From Hyphomicrobiales bacterium (lineage in GTDB: Bacteria; Pseudomonadota; Alphaproteobacteria; Rhizobiales; Beijerinckiaceae): a stretch of 39,430 nucleotides of DNA. Numbering within the stretch: position 1 is the first letter of the stretch; every line of letters begins with the position of its first letter. The DNA lies in contig QHBR01000269.1 in assembly GCA_003244015.1 (NCBI GenBank), positions 1 to 39,430 of the forward strand, read 5' to 3'. A program made the position numbers and the translations under genes. Positions 1 to 10,088 of the stretch are shown in pieces. The notes under the pieces were generated by a model. The model ran no database searches. It saw only the letters and a list, made by a program, of their open reading frames with translations, and had not been told where the DNA came from.

Positions 1-377
1 CGCGCGCGCTTCTTGTCCGGCAGGGCTCTCGATCGTGAACCGCCCGCCCGCCGGCGTTTCCGCCTCGATGGCGGCTTGATCCTTCATGAGGCTAATCAGC
101 CGCACACCTTCTATTGCCGCGAGCGGCGCGAAACAAGCAAGCGGAATCGACTTTTGAAGGTCGATCAATTTGTTGCCTTGCCAGCCAACGCCGATTCGGA
201 AGCCTCTGGTGCCGATTCGCCCGGCCCATTTCGCGACGAGGCTTGGTTCTGGACGAAGATAGGGGATTGGCGCCGGAACGGTCTCCAAACTGGTTTGGAA
301 ACCGCGAGGAAGGCTCATGAGCGCGCTCTGAAAGGCAAAGTTTTCGTTTGAATCGAGAGCTTCGACGAAGCGAACCG

Positions 378-397
378 GCTTCGGCAAGCTTCGGCAA
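378..397. repeat. 10-bp tandem duplication GCTTCGGCAA x2 causing a frameshift
   Basis: ...ccgGCTTCGGCAAGCTTCGGCAAgg...; deleting one copy restores the TPR protein C-terminal frame. Confidence 0.95.
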
Positions 398-1950
398 GGT
401 GCGCAGAAGCTGGTGCATGTTCTTGCGGCACAGCAAGGTAACATCGGCGCCGGCGTCAACGAGACAGAGCAGATAACGCGAAAACTGGATCAGGTCGCCG
501 AGACCCTGCTCATCCCATACGACGATTGCTTGCCCGGCTAATTTCTGGCCCTCCCATATCGGCAAATCCGAGATGAGGGTTTTGGGTGGCGCATTCGAAC
601 GGTCCCAGCGGCTTTCGAAATCCTCGAAGCCGGCTTTCAAGCTGCCCTTGAGGAGGAGCGCGCCGGCCCGGTTGATTCGCGCATCCGGATAGCCGGGCTT
701 ATGGTTCAAGGCTTCGTCGAAATAGACCAGAGCCTCGTCGATCTTTCCTGCCTCCTTAAGAGCCAAGCCAAGACCGGACAAGGCTTCGGGATAATGAGGT
801 TTGATACGCAGGGCTTCGTTAAAGCGGGCCACGGCTTCAAGATGACGATCGAGTTCCTGCAAGACATTGCCGCGATTAAGCCACTTGTCCGGCGCGGCGG
901 GATTAAGGCGGACGGCTTCGTCGAGACTGGCCAGAGCCTCGCCCAGACGTCCGAGTTTGTGGAGCGCGGCGCCGCGAATGCCAAGACTCTGCGGATGTTC
1001 CGCGGCGCGCCGGACAACCTCGTTGCAGGACAGAATTGCCTCTTCGGCACGGCCCAATTGAAGCAGAATATTGGCGCGATTGATCAAGGCCGGCAAAAAC
1101 CCCGGCCGGATTTTTAAGGTATATGAGCAGGAGGCAAGCGCGTCTTCGAGCTGACCAAGCTCGTGCAGGATGTTGCCGCGATTGCAGGAGGCTTCGTAAT
1201 AGGAAGGATCGAGCGCAAGCGCGGCATCGTAAGCCGCGAGCGCATCTTGGGGCCTGCCAAGCCCCTGCAGGACTATCCCTTTGTTGTAGAGCGCCTGCGG
1301 GTAACCGTCGCGGTATCGCGAGGACAGGTCATAGGAGGCGAGCGCTTCTTCGAGACGGCCGAGCTTTTGTAAAACATTGCCTCGATTGAGCTCAGTTTCC
1401 GCATCGGGCGGACCGCGCCGGCCGGCTTCTTCATAAGCGGCGAGAGCATCTTCGTGGCGTCCGAGTTTTTGCAAGACGGAGCCCTTGTTGAACAGATTCG
1501 AGCAATCGCCGGGCCTTATCGTCTCGACGGCGTCGAAGCTGACGAGGGCTTCGTCAAGGCGTCCGAATCGTTCAAGCAAGGCGCCGCGATTCGTCAACGC
1601 CCCGCAATGCTCAGGGCTCCATTGCAACGCGGCCTCGTAAGCGGCAAGCGCATCGGTCATGCGCCCGAGGCTCTGCAAGACGGCGCCCACGCTAAATAAG
1701 GCCTCCGCGTCGTGCGGCCGGAGTTTTAGGATCGCTTCGAACGATTCCAGAACGTCATGTGGCTGACTAAGCCGCTGAAGAACGATGGTGCGGGCGGAGA
1801 GCGCTTCGGGAAAGCCTGGTTGCAAGGAAAGCGCGCGATCGAACCATGTGAGGGCATGGCGCAAATCGCCGGCATTGAAATAGATCAGGCCGAAGATATA
1901 GCATCCGGCATTGCTCCGCGCAGCAAGATCCGCATATTGCTTGATTTGCG

Positions 1951-2058
1951 CGATCGCCTCTTGCCGCGCGCCGGCATTGAGCAAGGCAAATGCTTCCGTG
2001 ATCGCGATCGCCTCTTGCCGCGCGCCGGCATTGAGCAAGGCAAAGGCTTCCGTGATCG
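1951..2058. repeat. 54-bp tandem duplication (2 copies, one mismatch) inside the TPR gene
   Basis: CGATCGCCTCTTGCCGCGCGCCGGCATTGAGCAAGGCAAA[T/G]GCTTCCGTGATCG occurs twice back to back; gives the 18-aa repeat AITEAFALLNAGARQEAI x2. Confidence 0.95.
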
Positions 2059-2479
2059 CGGCTTGGAGAAGCGCCCTGCCGCGAAACTCATCACGGGGAT
2101 CGGGGCTATCCAATTGTTCAACGTGCGGGACGCTCATTTGCCCGTGCTCTTCAGGATGCGGGACATCGAGCCCAAACCGCGTGGTCTTCATGGGTTATCC
2201 GGTACCGGCCGGAGAGGTCGAAAGGTGTCAAGGCGAGCGGCGCGACGATTACGATGACGCGCAAACGAAACATCGGACTAAGATTGAAGCGAAGAAAACT
2301 TTTGCGGGCCTGACGCGCCCGTGGCCGCTATCAAAATCCGCAACTATCCCGCGCCGCCATAGACGGCTTCATTCAAGCTGCTTCAATGCCGCCTGACGGA
2401 GGCCGACCTGCCTATGCGATCAGCCGCGCGATCGTGGCCCTTAAGCCAGCGATCCGCGAATGCGATCCCGCAGTTCGCA

Positions 2480-2720
2480 ATAGGCGCCGGCCGATGACCG
2501 GAACCAGCCCGCCGCAGATGGCCTCGTTGGCGCCATGAGCCGGCGCGGCAATCCTTACGATAAGGCCAAGACGGGAAAGCTTCACCAAGACATTGAAGGC
2601 CGAGGCAGTATATTTGAGGGACTACGCAACATTCGAGGACGTAACCGCCGATCTTCCCCCGCTTCGTCGACGAGGTTTGCAATCATCGGAGGCTCCATTC
2701 CGCGCCCAGCTATCTCAGGG
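2480..2720 (+). pseudogene. IS3-family transposase OrfB C-terminal remnant
   Basis: Frame pieces MSRRGNPYDKAKT, then KTLKAEAVYLRDYATFEDVTADLP, then RFVDEVCNHRRLHSAPSYL match the conserved IS3 OrfB C-terminus, with at least two frame changes. Confidence 0.8.
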
Positions 2721-2910
2721 CGGCGCGGCGTGAGGCCGGGCAAGACTAGCAAAAAAGCCGCACGGCGAGGTTGCGCGGGCCGCGCAACGGGTGCATTCTA
2801 TCAAGCCAATTTGCCGCTACGCTAGGGGGCTGCTGTCCAAGCGTTGCAATCCGAAGGGACGCACCGTGAACGGTTACTAAACAATCAGGAGAATTCTCAG
2901 GGAGGCAAGG

Positions 2911-3342
2911 ATGACTGTTGCACGCATTCTCGCGGCCAAGGGAAGGGACGTCGTCACCACCCAGCCGCATCAGACCTTGGCCGAGGCCGCCGCGCTTTTG
3001 ACGGCGCGGAATATTGGCGCGGCGGTGGTCACCGACGCGCAAGGCCGCGTCCTTGGGATGCTATCGGAACGCGACATCCTTCATGCGGTTGGCACGAGCG
3101 GCGCGGCGGCGCTCGACGACGCCGTCTCAAAACATATGACAACGCCGGTCGTGACAACGGAAGAGGACGAATGCGGTCATGTCGCCATGGAAAAAATGAC
3201 CGTCCGGCGCTGCCGCCACCTTCCTGTCGTCGTCGACGAGAAACTGGTCGGTATTGTGTCGATCGGCGACGTGGTCAAACACCGGCTCGAGCAAATCGAA
3301 CACGAATTTCAGGCGATGCGCGACTATATCGCGACCGCGTGA
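2911..3342 (+). CDS. CBS-domain-containing protein
   Basis: 143 aa with two CBS motifs (GRVLGMLSERDILHAV; EKLVGIVSIGDVVKHRLEQIE); preceded by GGAGGCAAGG. Confidence 0.9.
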   Translation: MTVARILAAKGRDVVTTQPHQTLAEAAALLTARNIGAAVVTDAQGRVLGMLSERDILHAVGTSGAAALDDAVSKHMTTPVVTTEEDECGHVAMEKMTVRRCRHLPVVVDEKLVGIVSIGDVVKHRLEQIEHEFQAMRDYIATA

Positions 3343-3358
3343 GCCAGGAAGGCCAAAT

Positions 3359-4477
3359 TCACCGCGGCGAGATTGCGCTCTCGAACGGAGGCATCGCGAT
3401 GTCGCCGGCGATGTCGGGTATGGCGCGGCGCGTGGCCTCGCGGCCGATCGCGATAAGTTCGTCGGCGCGATGAAAATCGAAGAGGCCGACTTTGCCGAGC
3501 CGCGCGTTGATGAGAACGTCGGGCGGATCGCCGCCGAGGCGCGAGCGCGAAATCCTGCCTTGCGCGATGTTGAACGCATCCATCATCGCGTTTGCGATCC
3601 CCGGCGCGCCGTCTTCGCGTTTGCCGAAAAGCCGGCGCAGATTGCCGCCCATTCCGCCGAAGATGCGCGCCCTCAGTGTGCGTCCCGCTTCCGGCGCGCC
3701 GAAGTTGTATTTTTCGAGCGCCGGCTCTAGCGAGAGAGGATCGTGGATGGTCGTTCCGCGAAAAGATGCGTCGCTGACGAGATTGACGGCGACGACAATC
3801 TCGGCGCCAAGCGCGCGGCAGAGCGTGACAGGGATAGGATTGACAAGCGCGCCATCGAACAGCCAGCGTCCGTTGATCTTCACCGGTTCGAAAATCCCGG
3901 GCATGGCGTAGGAAGCCCGGATGGCATCCGCCACATTGCCTTTGGTCAACCAGATTTCATGTCCCGTGCCGACTTCGGTCGCGACAGTGGCGAATTTTTT
4001 GTCGAGGTCCTCGAAGCTTAGGCCGGAGAATTCGTGTTCGAGCGCACGCCGCAGCCTTTCGCCCCCGATAAAGCTCACCCCCGAAAACGACACGTCCATG
4101 AGGCTTATGACACGCTTCTTGGTAAGGCCGAGGGCGAATGTCTCCATCTCTTTGAGCTTGCCGGCGGCATAGGCTCCCCCGACCACGGCACCAATCGATG
4201 TGCCGGCGACCACATCTGGATAAATCCCCTGTGCAATGAGTTCGAGCAGGACGCCTATATGCGACCAGCCGCGCGCGGCGCCCGCGCCAAGTGCGATACC
4301 AATAATTGGCCTGCGAACGGCAGCCGTGGCGGCCATGGCAGGGTCGTTAGCGCCCGCGCCGTTAACGTTCTTGCGGTAAAACGGCATCTTGTTCAATTGT
4401 CCGGTCCTCGCGTGAGCGTCTTGGCGCGAACTGCCATGACTTGGCGGCGCGGCCGACGGATTCTTGGCTTTCACCAT
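3359..4477 (-). CDS. patatin-like phospholipase family protein (RssA/NTE type)
   Basis: GxGxxRG motif (GAGAARGWSHIGVL), GTSIG serine elbow, and DGA motif (LFDGALVNPIPV). Start taken at MVKAKNPS. Confidence 0.9.
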   Translation of the reverse strand: MVKAKNPSAAPPSHGSSRQDAHARTGQLNKMPFYRKNVNGAGANDPAMAATAAVRRPIIGIALGAGAARGWSHIGVLLELIAQGIYPDVVAGTSIGAVVGGAYAAGKLKEMETFALGLTKKRVISLMDVSFSGVSFIGGERLRRALEHEFSGLSFEDLDKKFATVATEVGTGHEIWLTKGNVADAIRASYAMPGIFEPVKINGRWLFDGALVNPIPVTLCRALGAEIVVAVNLVSDASFRGTTIHDPLSLEPALEKYNFGAPEAGRTLRARIFGGMGGNLRRLFGKREDGAPGIANAMMDAFNIAQGRISRSRLGGDPPDVLINARLGKVGLFDFHRADELIAIGREATRRAIPDIAGDIAMPPFESAISPR

Positions 4478-4584
4478 GAACGTTCCACCTTGCTCCAGAC
4501 TGTTCCTATTCTTGGTTAAGAATGCCTTAAGCGGATGGGTGTTCACCGCGAACACGCGGATTTGACCAAGGCGGCACGGGAATT

Positions 4585-4620
4585 TTCGCTATCCCATTGA
4601 TATTCGCTATCCCATTGATA
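4585..4620. repeat. 18-bp perfect tandem repeat TTCGCTATCCCATTGATA x2
   Basis: Direct reading of the sequence; intergenic between the patatin gene and hisI. Confidence 0.95.
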
Positions 4621-4687
4621 AAGGCATAAATTTGAAAAACCAACATCGGCCGCCGTCCGGGACCTCCGGTATAAAATCGGAATTGCC

Positions 4688-5146
4688 TCAGTCGAAAACA
4701 AGCTTGGCTTTATCGCCGCTGAGCGCGACCTTGCGGTAGAAGCAGGAGCGTCGGCCGGTGTGGCAAGCGCCGCCGTTGCCGCCGGGTTCGACCGTCAAAA
4801 GCAGGGCGTCCTGGTCGCAATCGGTCCGGATTTCCGTGATTTTTTGAATCTGGCCCGACGTGTCGCCCTTGCGCCAGAGCGTTTGGCGTGAGCGCGACCA
4901 ATAATGCGCCACGCCGGTCACAAGTGTGAGCTGCAAGGCTTCCGCATTCATATAAGCGAGCATGAGTATCTGCCCGTCGCTCGCGTCCTTCGTCACGCAG
5001 GCGATCAGCCCATCGGCATCGAAGCGCGGCGTGAACGCGATTCCTTCTTCCAATTTGCTCCTTCCGGTCTGGCTCGCGCAGGGACCGGGCGATGGAGAGG
5101 GCAAGGATGTCAAATCGAATTTCCCGTGCCGTGCTACGCTGCCCAA
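4688..5146 (-). CDS. hisI: phosphoribosyl-AMP cyclohydrolase
   Basis: [10 protein letters not shown]..., [41 protein letters not shown] are HisI signatures. The start codon is uncertain. Confidence 0.93.
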   Translation of the reverse strand: MGSVARHGKFDLTSLPSPSPGPCASQTGRSKLEEGIAFTPRFDADGLIACVTKDASDGQILMLAYMNAEALQLTLVTGVAHYWSRSRQTLWRKGDTSGQIQKITEIRTDCDQDALLLTVEPGGNGGACHTGRRSCFYRKVALSGDKAKLVFD

Positions 5147-5212
5147 TCAACAACTCCCGGGCCGGACACGGCCCGGGAATCTAGCGTTTACCCCGGCAAC
5201 GACGAGGAGTGC

Positions 5213-5851
5213 TCACTTGCCGCCGCGCAGCATTGTCAAGAACCGGATTTGCTCGGCGGGATCGTCGCGAAAGATGCCGGTGAATTGCGTCGTGACGGTT
5301 TCCGCGCCGTGTTTGCGAACGCCGCGCATGGACATGCACAGATGCTGGGCTTCGAGCATGACGGCGCAGCCGCGCGGGCGCAGATGCCGGTCGATCGCGC
5401 CGACGATCTCTGCGGTCAACGCCTCCTGCGTTTGCAGGCGCTTGGCGTAGACATCGACGAGTCTCGCGAGCTTGGAAAGCCCAACGACGCCGGTCTCGGA
5501 CGGGTAATAGGCGACATGCGCCATGCCGAAGAAAGGCACCATGTGATGCTCGCAGTGCGACGAAAACGGGATATCGCGGACGAGAACCACATCGTCATAG
5601 CCATGGACTTCCTCGAAGACGCGGGAGAGCACGCTCGTCGCGTCTTCTTGGTATCCGGAAAAAAATTCTTCAAAAGCCTTGACGACTCGTTTCGGCGTGT
5701 CGCGGAGGCCCTCGCGCGCGGGATCGTCGCCGGTCCAGCGCAGAAGAACTTGCACGGCCGCCTCGGCCTCCTCGCGGCTTGGGCGGGTAAACGGCGAACT
5801 GCTGGGTTGGGGTTGTGGACGTTGAAGCAAGGACTTAACCACGGCATCCAT
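5213..5851 (-). CDS. folE: GTP cyclohydrolase I
   Basis: [34 protein letters not shown], and MSMRGVRK are GTP cyclohydrolase I signatures. Confidence 0.95.
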   Translation of the reverse strand: MDAVVKSLLQRPQPQPSSSPFTRPSREEAEAAVQVLLRWTGDDPAREGLRDTPKRVVKAFEEFFSGYQEDATSVLSRVFEEVHGYDDVVLVRDIPFSSHCEHHMVPFFGMAHVAYYPSETGVVGLSKLARLVDVYAKRLQTQEALTAEIVGAIDRHLRPRGCAVMLEAQHLCMSMRGVRKHGAETVTTQFTGIFRDDPAEQIRFLTMLRGGK

Positions 5852-6018
5852 GTGGCGCCTCCATTAGAGTTCGAATGAGCGTCCTTGGCCTTGCTCCCCA
5901 TGACAAAGAGCACCGGACGGACGGTTGTCCAGGGGTTCGCCTGGAAATTTGCCAGATCTCGTTCGCCAATCCCTGCTTTCCTATATAGTATGCGTTGGGC
6001 GCCGTCACGTGGACCTCT

Positions 6019-6531
6019 ATGTCAAGCGAAGCCAATTTTTTCGATATATATAACCACCGGATCCTCGATCTGGCCGCCAATATTCCGCGCCAAGGACGGC
6101 TCGCGGCGCCAGGCGCCACGGCAACGGCCCATTCGAAGCTGTGCGGTTCTACGGTCGTCGTCGATCTTGTCATGGAGGATGGCCAAGTCGTGGATTTCGC
6201 CCATGAGGTAAAGGCCTGCGCGCTCGGTCAGGCGGCGGCATCGATCATGGCCCGTCATGTCATCGGCTCGACCGGACTGGAATTGCGCGCGCTGCGTGAT
6301 CAGATGCGCGCCATGCTCAAGGAAAATGGACCGCCGCCGAGAGGCAAATGGGAAGATATCGCCATCCTCGAGCCGGTGCGCGATTTCAAGGCCCGGCACG
6401 CCTCGACCTTGCTCACCTTCGACGCGACGGTCGATTGCGTCAACCAGATCGAAGCCGCCCAAACCCGCGCGAGCGATCAGTCGCCGGGGCTCGGTCCACA
6501 CAATGATTTGATCAGAACCCATTCCAATTGA
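6019..6531 (+). CDS. iron-sulfur cluster assembly scaffold protein (NifU/IscU-like)
   Basis: LCGSTVVVDLVMEDGQVVDFAHEVKACALGQAAASIMARH, with conserved cysteines typical of SufU/NifU_N scaffolds. Confidence 0.8.
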   Translation: MSSEANFFDIYNHRILDLAANIPRQGRLAAPGATATAHSKLCGSTVVVDLVMEDGQVVDFAHEVKACALGQAAASIMARHVIGSTGLELRALRDQMRAMLKENGPPPRGKWEDIAILEPVRDFKARHASTLLTFDATVDCVNQIEAAQTRASDQSPGLGPHNDLIRTHSN

Positions 6532-7372
6532 AGGAATAGGCGACGACGACGCCCGCGGTGATGTCGTCGAGCGAGCCGAGCCGGTTCGGAATCGGGCTTC
6601 CCCCCGCGCTATCGACGTAGCGACTGACGCCGCCAAAAACCGTCGCGCTCCACGTCGGCGTGAAATCATATTTGATGGCCCCGAGTCCGCCAACCGACGT
6701 CAGACCTCCATGGGCTTGATAGGGAAAGACCTGGCCATTCAAGAACGCTTCCCCCAGCGTGACCGAGAAATACGCATTCATGAACTGAGAGTCGCCAAAT
6801 TGGAAGCGCGGCCCGGCCGAAAACGTCCAGGGACCATATCTCTCCACGACATCCAGTTCGATGTTGGCATCGAAGCCCTTGGCGCCGCTGACCCCCTGGC
6901 GCGCCTCGAAGCGGGCGCGGATGAATTCGGCAGGCCAGAGTTCCAGAAAGCCGCCGAGTTCGGCCGTGAACCCTACATTGTGCAGGCCGAAGAAGTTTTG
7001 ATTATTGCCGATGCTTCCAAAGCCGCCGCTGAGGGTGCGCTCGGAGATAAAGCGCGCGACCGGGCCAGCCTTGATCCAAGGAAGGTCGAGAAGCGCGATG
7101 CTCAATCCGTCGTCGGGAGAGACGAATGGTTCAGGTTCGCCTGGACGGCGGTAGGCAATATAGCCGGTCGGCCAAATCGAGACACTTTTTGCTCCGGGGA
7201 ACGAAGTGAAAACCTCGGGGCCGAGCCCCAAGGTAATCGTCCAGCCCTCGACCGGGGCGGTGGGTGGAGGCGTCAGATCCGCGGCATTGGCGGACGACGC
7301 GGCGATCGCGAAGAGGCCCGCGAGCGAGAAGCGTTGCGCATATGACAAGATAGCCACCCAATCTTGAACCAA
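6512..7372 (-). CDS. MipA/OmpV family outer membrane protein
   Basis: Signal peptide (SLAGLFAIAASSANAA), beta-rich repeats, VTLGEAFLNG and a terminal YSFNWNGF. Confidence 0.75.
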   Translation of the reverse strand: MVQDWVAILSYAQRFSLAGLFAIAASSANAADLTPPPTAPVEGWTITLGLGPEVFTSFPGAKSVSIWPTGYIAYRRPGEPEPFVSPDDGLSIALLDLPWIKAGPVARFISERTLSGGFGSIGNNQNFFGLHNVGFTAELGGFLELWPAEFIRARFEARQGVSGAKGFDANIELDVVERYGPWTFSAGPRFQFGDSQFMNAYFSVTLGEAFLNGQVFPYQAHGGLTSVGGLGAIKYDFTPTWSATVFGGVSRYVDSAGGSPIPNRLGSLDDITAGVVVAYSFNWNGF

Positions 7373-7444
7373 TCGAAACTAGGGAAATTATGAGCTGTCG
7401 TTTGAACCCGCGCCAGTGTATTTCTGCCACAGTGGCCCGCAATA

Positions 7445-7786
7445 ATGAAGCGCTTAGCGTTAAGCTCGATGCAAGGTTCGTCTCATCCGACTTCCATCTG
7501 CCGCTTTGCCGCGCATGTTGCCATACGTGGCTATCAGCTCACGCTGTCCTCGATCGCCGGGAGCCACTGCCGGCATTTGCCAACCTGCTCGGCCTATATG
7601 GACGAGGCGATCGCGCGGCATGGTCTTTGGGCGGGGGGCGCGATGGGCATTGCCCGGATTCTGCACTGCCACCCTTGGGGCACATCTGGATTTGATCCGG
7701 TGCCTGAGGCTTTGCCCCGCAATGCGCGCTGGTGGCTCCCATGGACTTACGCCCCGCGCGGCCACGACGGACGCGGCGAGAAGTAG
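7445..7786 (+). CDS. yidD: membrane protein insertion efficiency factor YidD
   Basis: IRGYQLTLSSIAGSHCRHLPTCSAYMDEAIARHGLWAGGAMGIARILHCHPWGTSGFDPVPE is the YidD signature. Confidence 0.93.
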   Translation: MKRLALSSMQGSSHPTSICRFAAHVAIRGYQLTLSSIAGSHCRHLPTCSAYMDEAIARHGLWAGGAMGIARILHCHPWGTSGFDPVPEALPRNARWWLPWTYAPRGHDGRGEK

Positions 7787-7788
7787 GT

Positions 7789-8694
7789 CTATCCCGCCAG
7801 TGCCGCATGCAACAGGGTCAGCGCGACGGCGCAGGCATTCGAGACATTGAGGCTCTTGATCGCGCCCGGCATGTCGAGGCGCACGAGGAAATCGCAATTT
7901 TCCCGGCTGAGACGCCGCAGCCCCTTGCCTTCGCCGCCGAGCACGAGCGCGATCGGGCGCCGCAAGGACACCGTTGCCAAACTTAGCTCCGCTTCCGAAT
8001 CGAGGCCAAGGCGCAGATAGCCCATCTCGCCCAACTCTTCGAGCGCGCGGGCGAGATTGACCACGCCGGCGATCGCGACATGTTCGAGGCCGCCGGAAGC
8101 GGCTTTCGCTACAACACCCGCCATTTCCGGCGCGTGGCGGTGCGTCATGACCAAGGCATCGACGCCGAACGCCGCCGCGGTGCGCAGGATCGCGCCGGCG
8201 TTATGCGGATCGGTGATCTGATCGAGCACGAGCACGATGCCGCTGCGCGATACGATGTCCGAAAGGTCGAGGGGCTCCAAGGCCAGAGCTTCGAGCATGA
8301 CGCCCTGATGCACGGCGCCCGCGCCAAGACGGCGGGCGAGGTCTTCGAGCGTGACAATATGGTGGCAAAGGCCCGCGCCGGCGATTTCGCCTTCGAGCCG
8401 CCGGGCGGCGGCTTCCGTGGCATAAATATCGAGGAGTTTTCGCCGCTTGCCGCGCAACGCCTCGCGCACCGCGTGAAAGCCGTAAAGAACCGCAAAGCCG
8501 CTTGCCGCACGCCGGAACACCGGCGTCTTGGCCCGCGCGACGTTTTGCCCGTTGGTCCCGGCGCCGGCCGGACGAAGCTCCGAGCGCCAGATTTTGTCAG
8601 GCGCGGCTTGGCGGGGAGACGACTCCGGCGCTTCCTTATGCTTGCCAGATGCGCCGGTTCTCGCGCCGGAGCGTTTCGATTTGTCGCGCGTCAA
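7789..8694 (-). CDS. rlmB: 23S rRNA (guanosine-2'-O)-methyltransferase RlmB (SpoU family)
   Basis: LYGFHAVREALRG, LDQITDPHNAGAILRTAAAFGVDALV, LVLGGEGKGLRRLSRENCDFLVRLDMPGAIKSLNVSNACAVAL. Confidence 0.93.
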   Translation of the reverse strand: MTRDKSKRSGARTGASGKHKEAPESSPRQAAPDKIWRSELRPAGAGTNGQNVARAKTPVFRRAASGFAVLYGFHAVREALRGKRRKLLDIYATEAAARRLEGEIAGAGLCHHIVTLEDLARRLGAGAVHQGVMLEALALEPLDLSDIVSRSGIVLVLDQITDPHNAGAILRTAAAFGVDALVMTHRHAPEMAGVVAKAASGGLEHVAIAGVVNLARALEELGEMGYLRLGLDSEAELSLATVSLRRPIALVLGGEGKGLRRLSRENCDFLVRLDMPGAIKSLNVSNACAVALTLLHAALAG

Positions 8695-8855
8695 ATCGCG
8701 GTTCCAAAACGTTGATGGATGAGCTTAATTCCTGGCACGGCAACTCTCGGCACGCAACGCAAAGCGTCGATGCGGCGGAGTTTTAGCGGGTGTTTTAAGT
8801 TGACAGCGACAAGCCCGGTTCGCATAAGCGCCTGCGCCCATGCCTTTCGGGCGTT

Positions 8856-8940
8856 GGGGGAGTGTCCCGAGCGGCAAAGGGGGCGGACTGTAAATCCGCT
8901 GGCTAAGCCTTCGTAGGTTCGAGTCCTACCTCCCCCACCA
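8856..8940 (+). tRNA. tRNA-Tyr (anticodon GTA), CCA encoded
   Basis: GGGGGAG acceptor pairs with CTCCCCC; class II variable arm; ACTGTAAATC anticodon loop; GGTTCGAGTCC T-loop; ends CTCCCCCACCA. Confidence 0.95.
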
Positions 8941-9029
8941 GCGTCAATCGCATTGCAGCACAATGACTTAGCCAAAATCTGTTTGGACAAAGGTGGGCAC
9001 TCGCTGACTTCACGACGTGACCAGTGCGA

Positions 9030-9582
9030 GTGCGGCGCTATCTGCGGCGCGGCGGGATCGAATGCGACAGTACCTGCTCCTCGTGCGGCTTACGCGGCCC
9101 GTACCGGGTCATGCCCCGCGGCTTGTACACTGACAGGTCGTGGCCACGAGCAACACCAGCAGGGCGGCACCGGCGTAGGCCACGAGTTGGATCCTCAGTC
9201 CGCCGAGATCGGCCCTGGACACTGTCCTCCCTGCCGCTACGTCCGCTAGGAAGCTAACTGGCTGCGTGTGCAGCAGCATGACGACGATGGCAGGGATGGT
9301 TAGGAGAAATTTCACCAGGACCCAATAGTACCGGAACAAGCCCCACTCGGTGCCCAGGGACAGGACAAGCCCGGTTAGTAGCGCGGCGAGGCCCAACGGG
9401 ACGATGACGAACCGATAGGTCAAGTCCATCGCGAGATAGGCGGCACGCACCATCTGAGCATCCTGGCCCGTCAGACCGGCGACGGCGAGAGCTAGGAAGC
9501 CAGCGACTGCCCCGAGCCAGCCGACCGAGGAAATGACATGCGCGGTGAGTGCGAACTTGCGGACGCTGGGTGTCATGTTCAT
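9030..9582 (-). pseudogene. predicted integral membrane protein (DUF2269-like), frameshifted near the C-terminus
   Basis: MNMTPSVRKFALTAHVISSVGWLGAVAGFLALAVAGL... is a 4-TM protein. Frame 1 ends ATTCQCTSRGA*, but the neighbouring frame reads LSVYKPRGMTRYGPRKPHEEQ, the expected family ending. The family name is from memory. Confidence 0.65.
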
Positions 9583-9725
9583 GGCTGCTGCACGCCGTGT
9601 TCCATGATGCTGGAGGAGTGTGCGTGGCCCCCCATGCCAGTGACGGTAAGGTGCACGATGACAAACAGCACGACTACAATGAATGCGAACTTGCCGCAAC
9701 CGTCGACAAGAATTCCGCGGACGCC

Positions 9726-9878
9726 ATCCCGCGCGAATTTGTCGTCCAATATGTCGTTGGAGCCTACATGGCCGTGTTGACCTGGTGGCTTGATGGGGGA
9801 ACGAAGCTGCCGCCTCAGCGGATTGATGCGATGTTTCGGCGCTTAGCGACCGAGGGCATCATGCCTTCGTACTCCTGA
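9726..9878 (+). pseudogene. TetR/AcrR-family regulator C-terminal fragment
   Basis: IPREFVVQYVVGAYMAVLTWWLDGGTKLPPQRIDAMFRRLATEGIMPSYS* resembles TetR C-terminal domains; no HTH region is present upstream. Confidence 0.65.
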
Positions 9879-10088
9879 AGGGTCGATCCAAATGTGGCGT
9901 GGCCCCGTCCCACGGTCGAGGATGCCGGCGTCGGAAGCGTCTGTTCCGTCGGAGAATTGTCTTCCTCGCGGCCTGCCCAGCCACCCAGCGCAAAAGAATT
10001 CCTAAGTCCGGCGTAAAAACGTGACACCTCGCGCGAGCGTCATTAGCCCAGCATTGGAAATCGCCGGATGCAACGGCGTTCCGCTATC

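Larger units (their letters stand above)
1..2191 (-). pseudogene. TPR-repeat protein with glycosyltransferase-like C-terminal region; frameshifted near 378-397 and running off the window start
   Basis: ORF 92..2191 has many TPR motifs (e.g. ALxNRGxxLxxLGRxEEALxxYDxAL). After ...LLRTLPK the frame becomes nonsense, but another frame continues as PVRFVEALDSNENFAFQSALMSLPRGFQTSLETVPAPIPYLRPEPSLVAKWAGRIGTRGFRIGVGWQGNKLIDLQKSIPLACFAPLAAIEGVRLIS. Confidence 0.85.
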
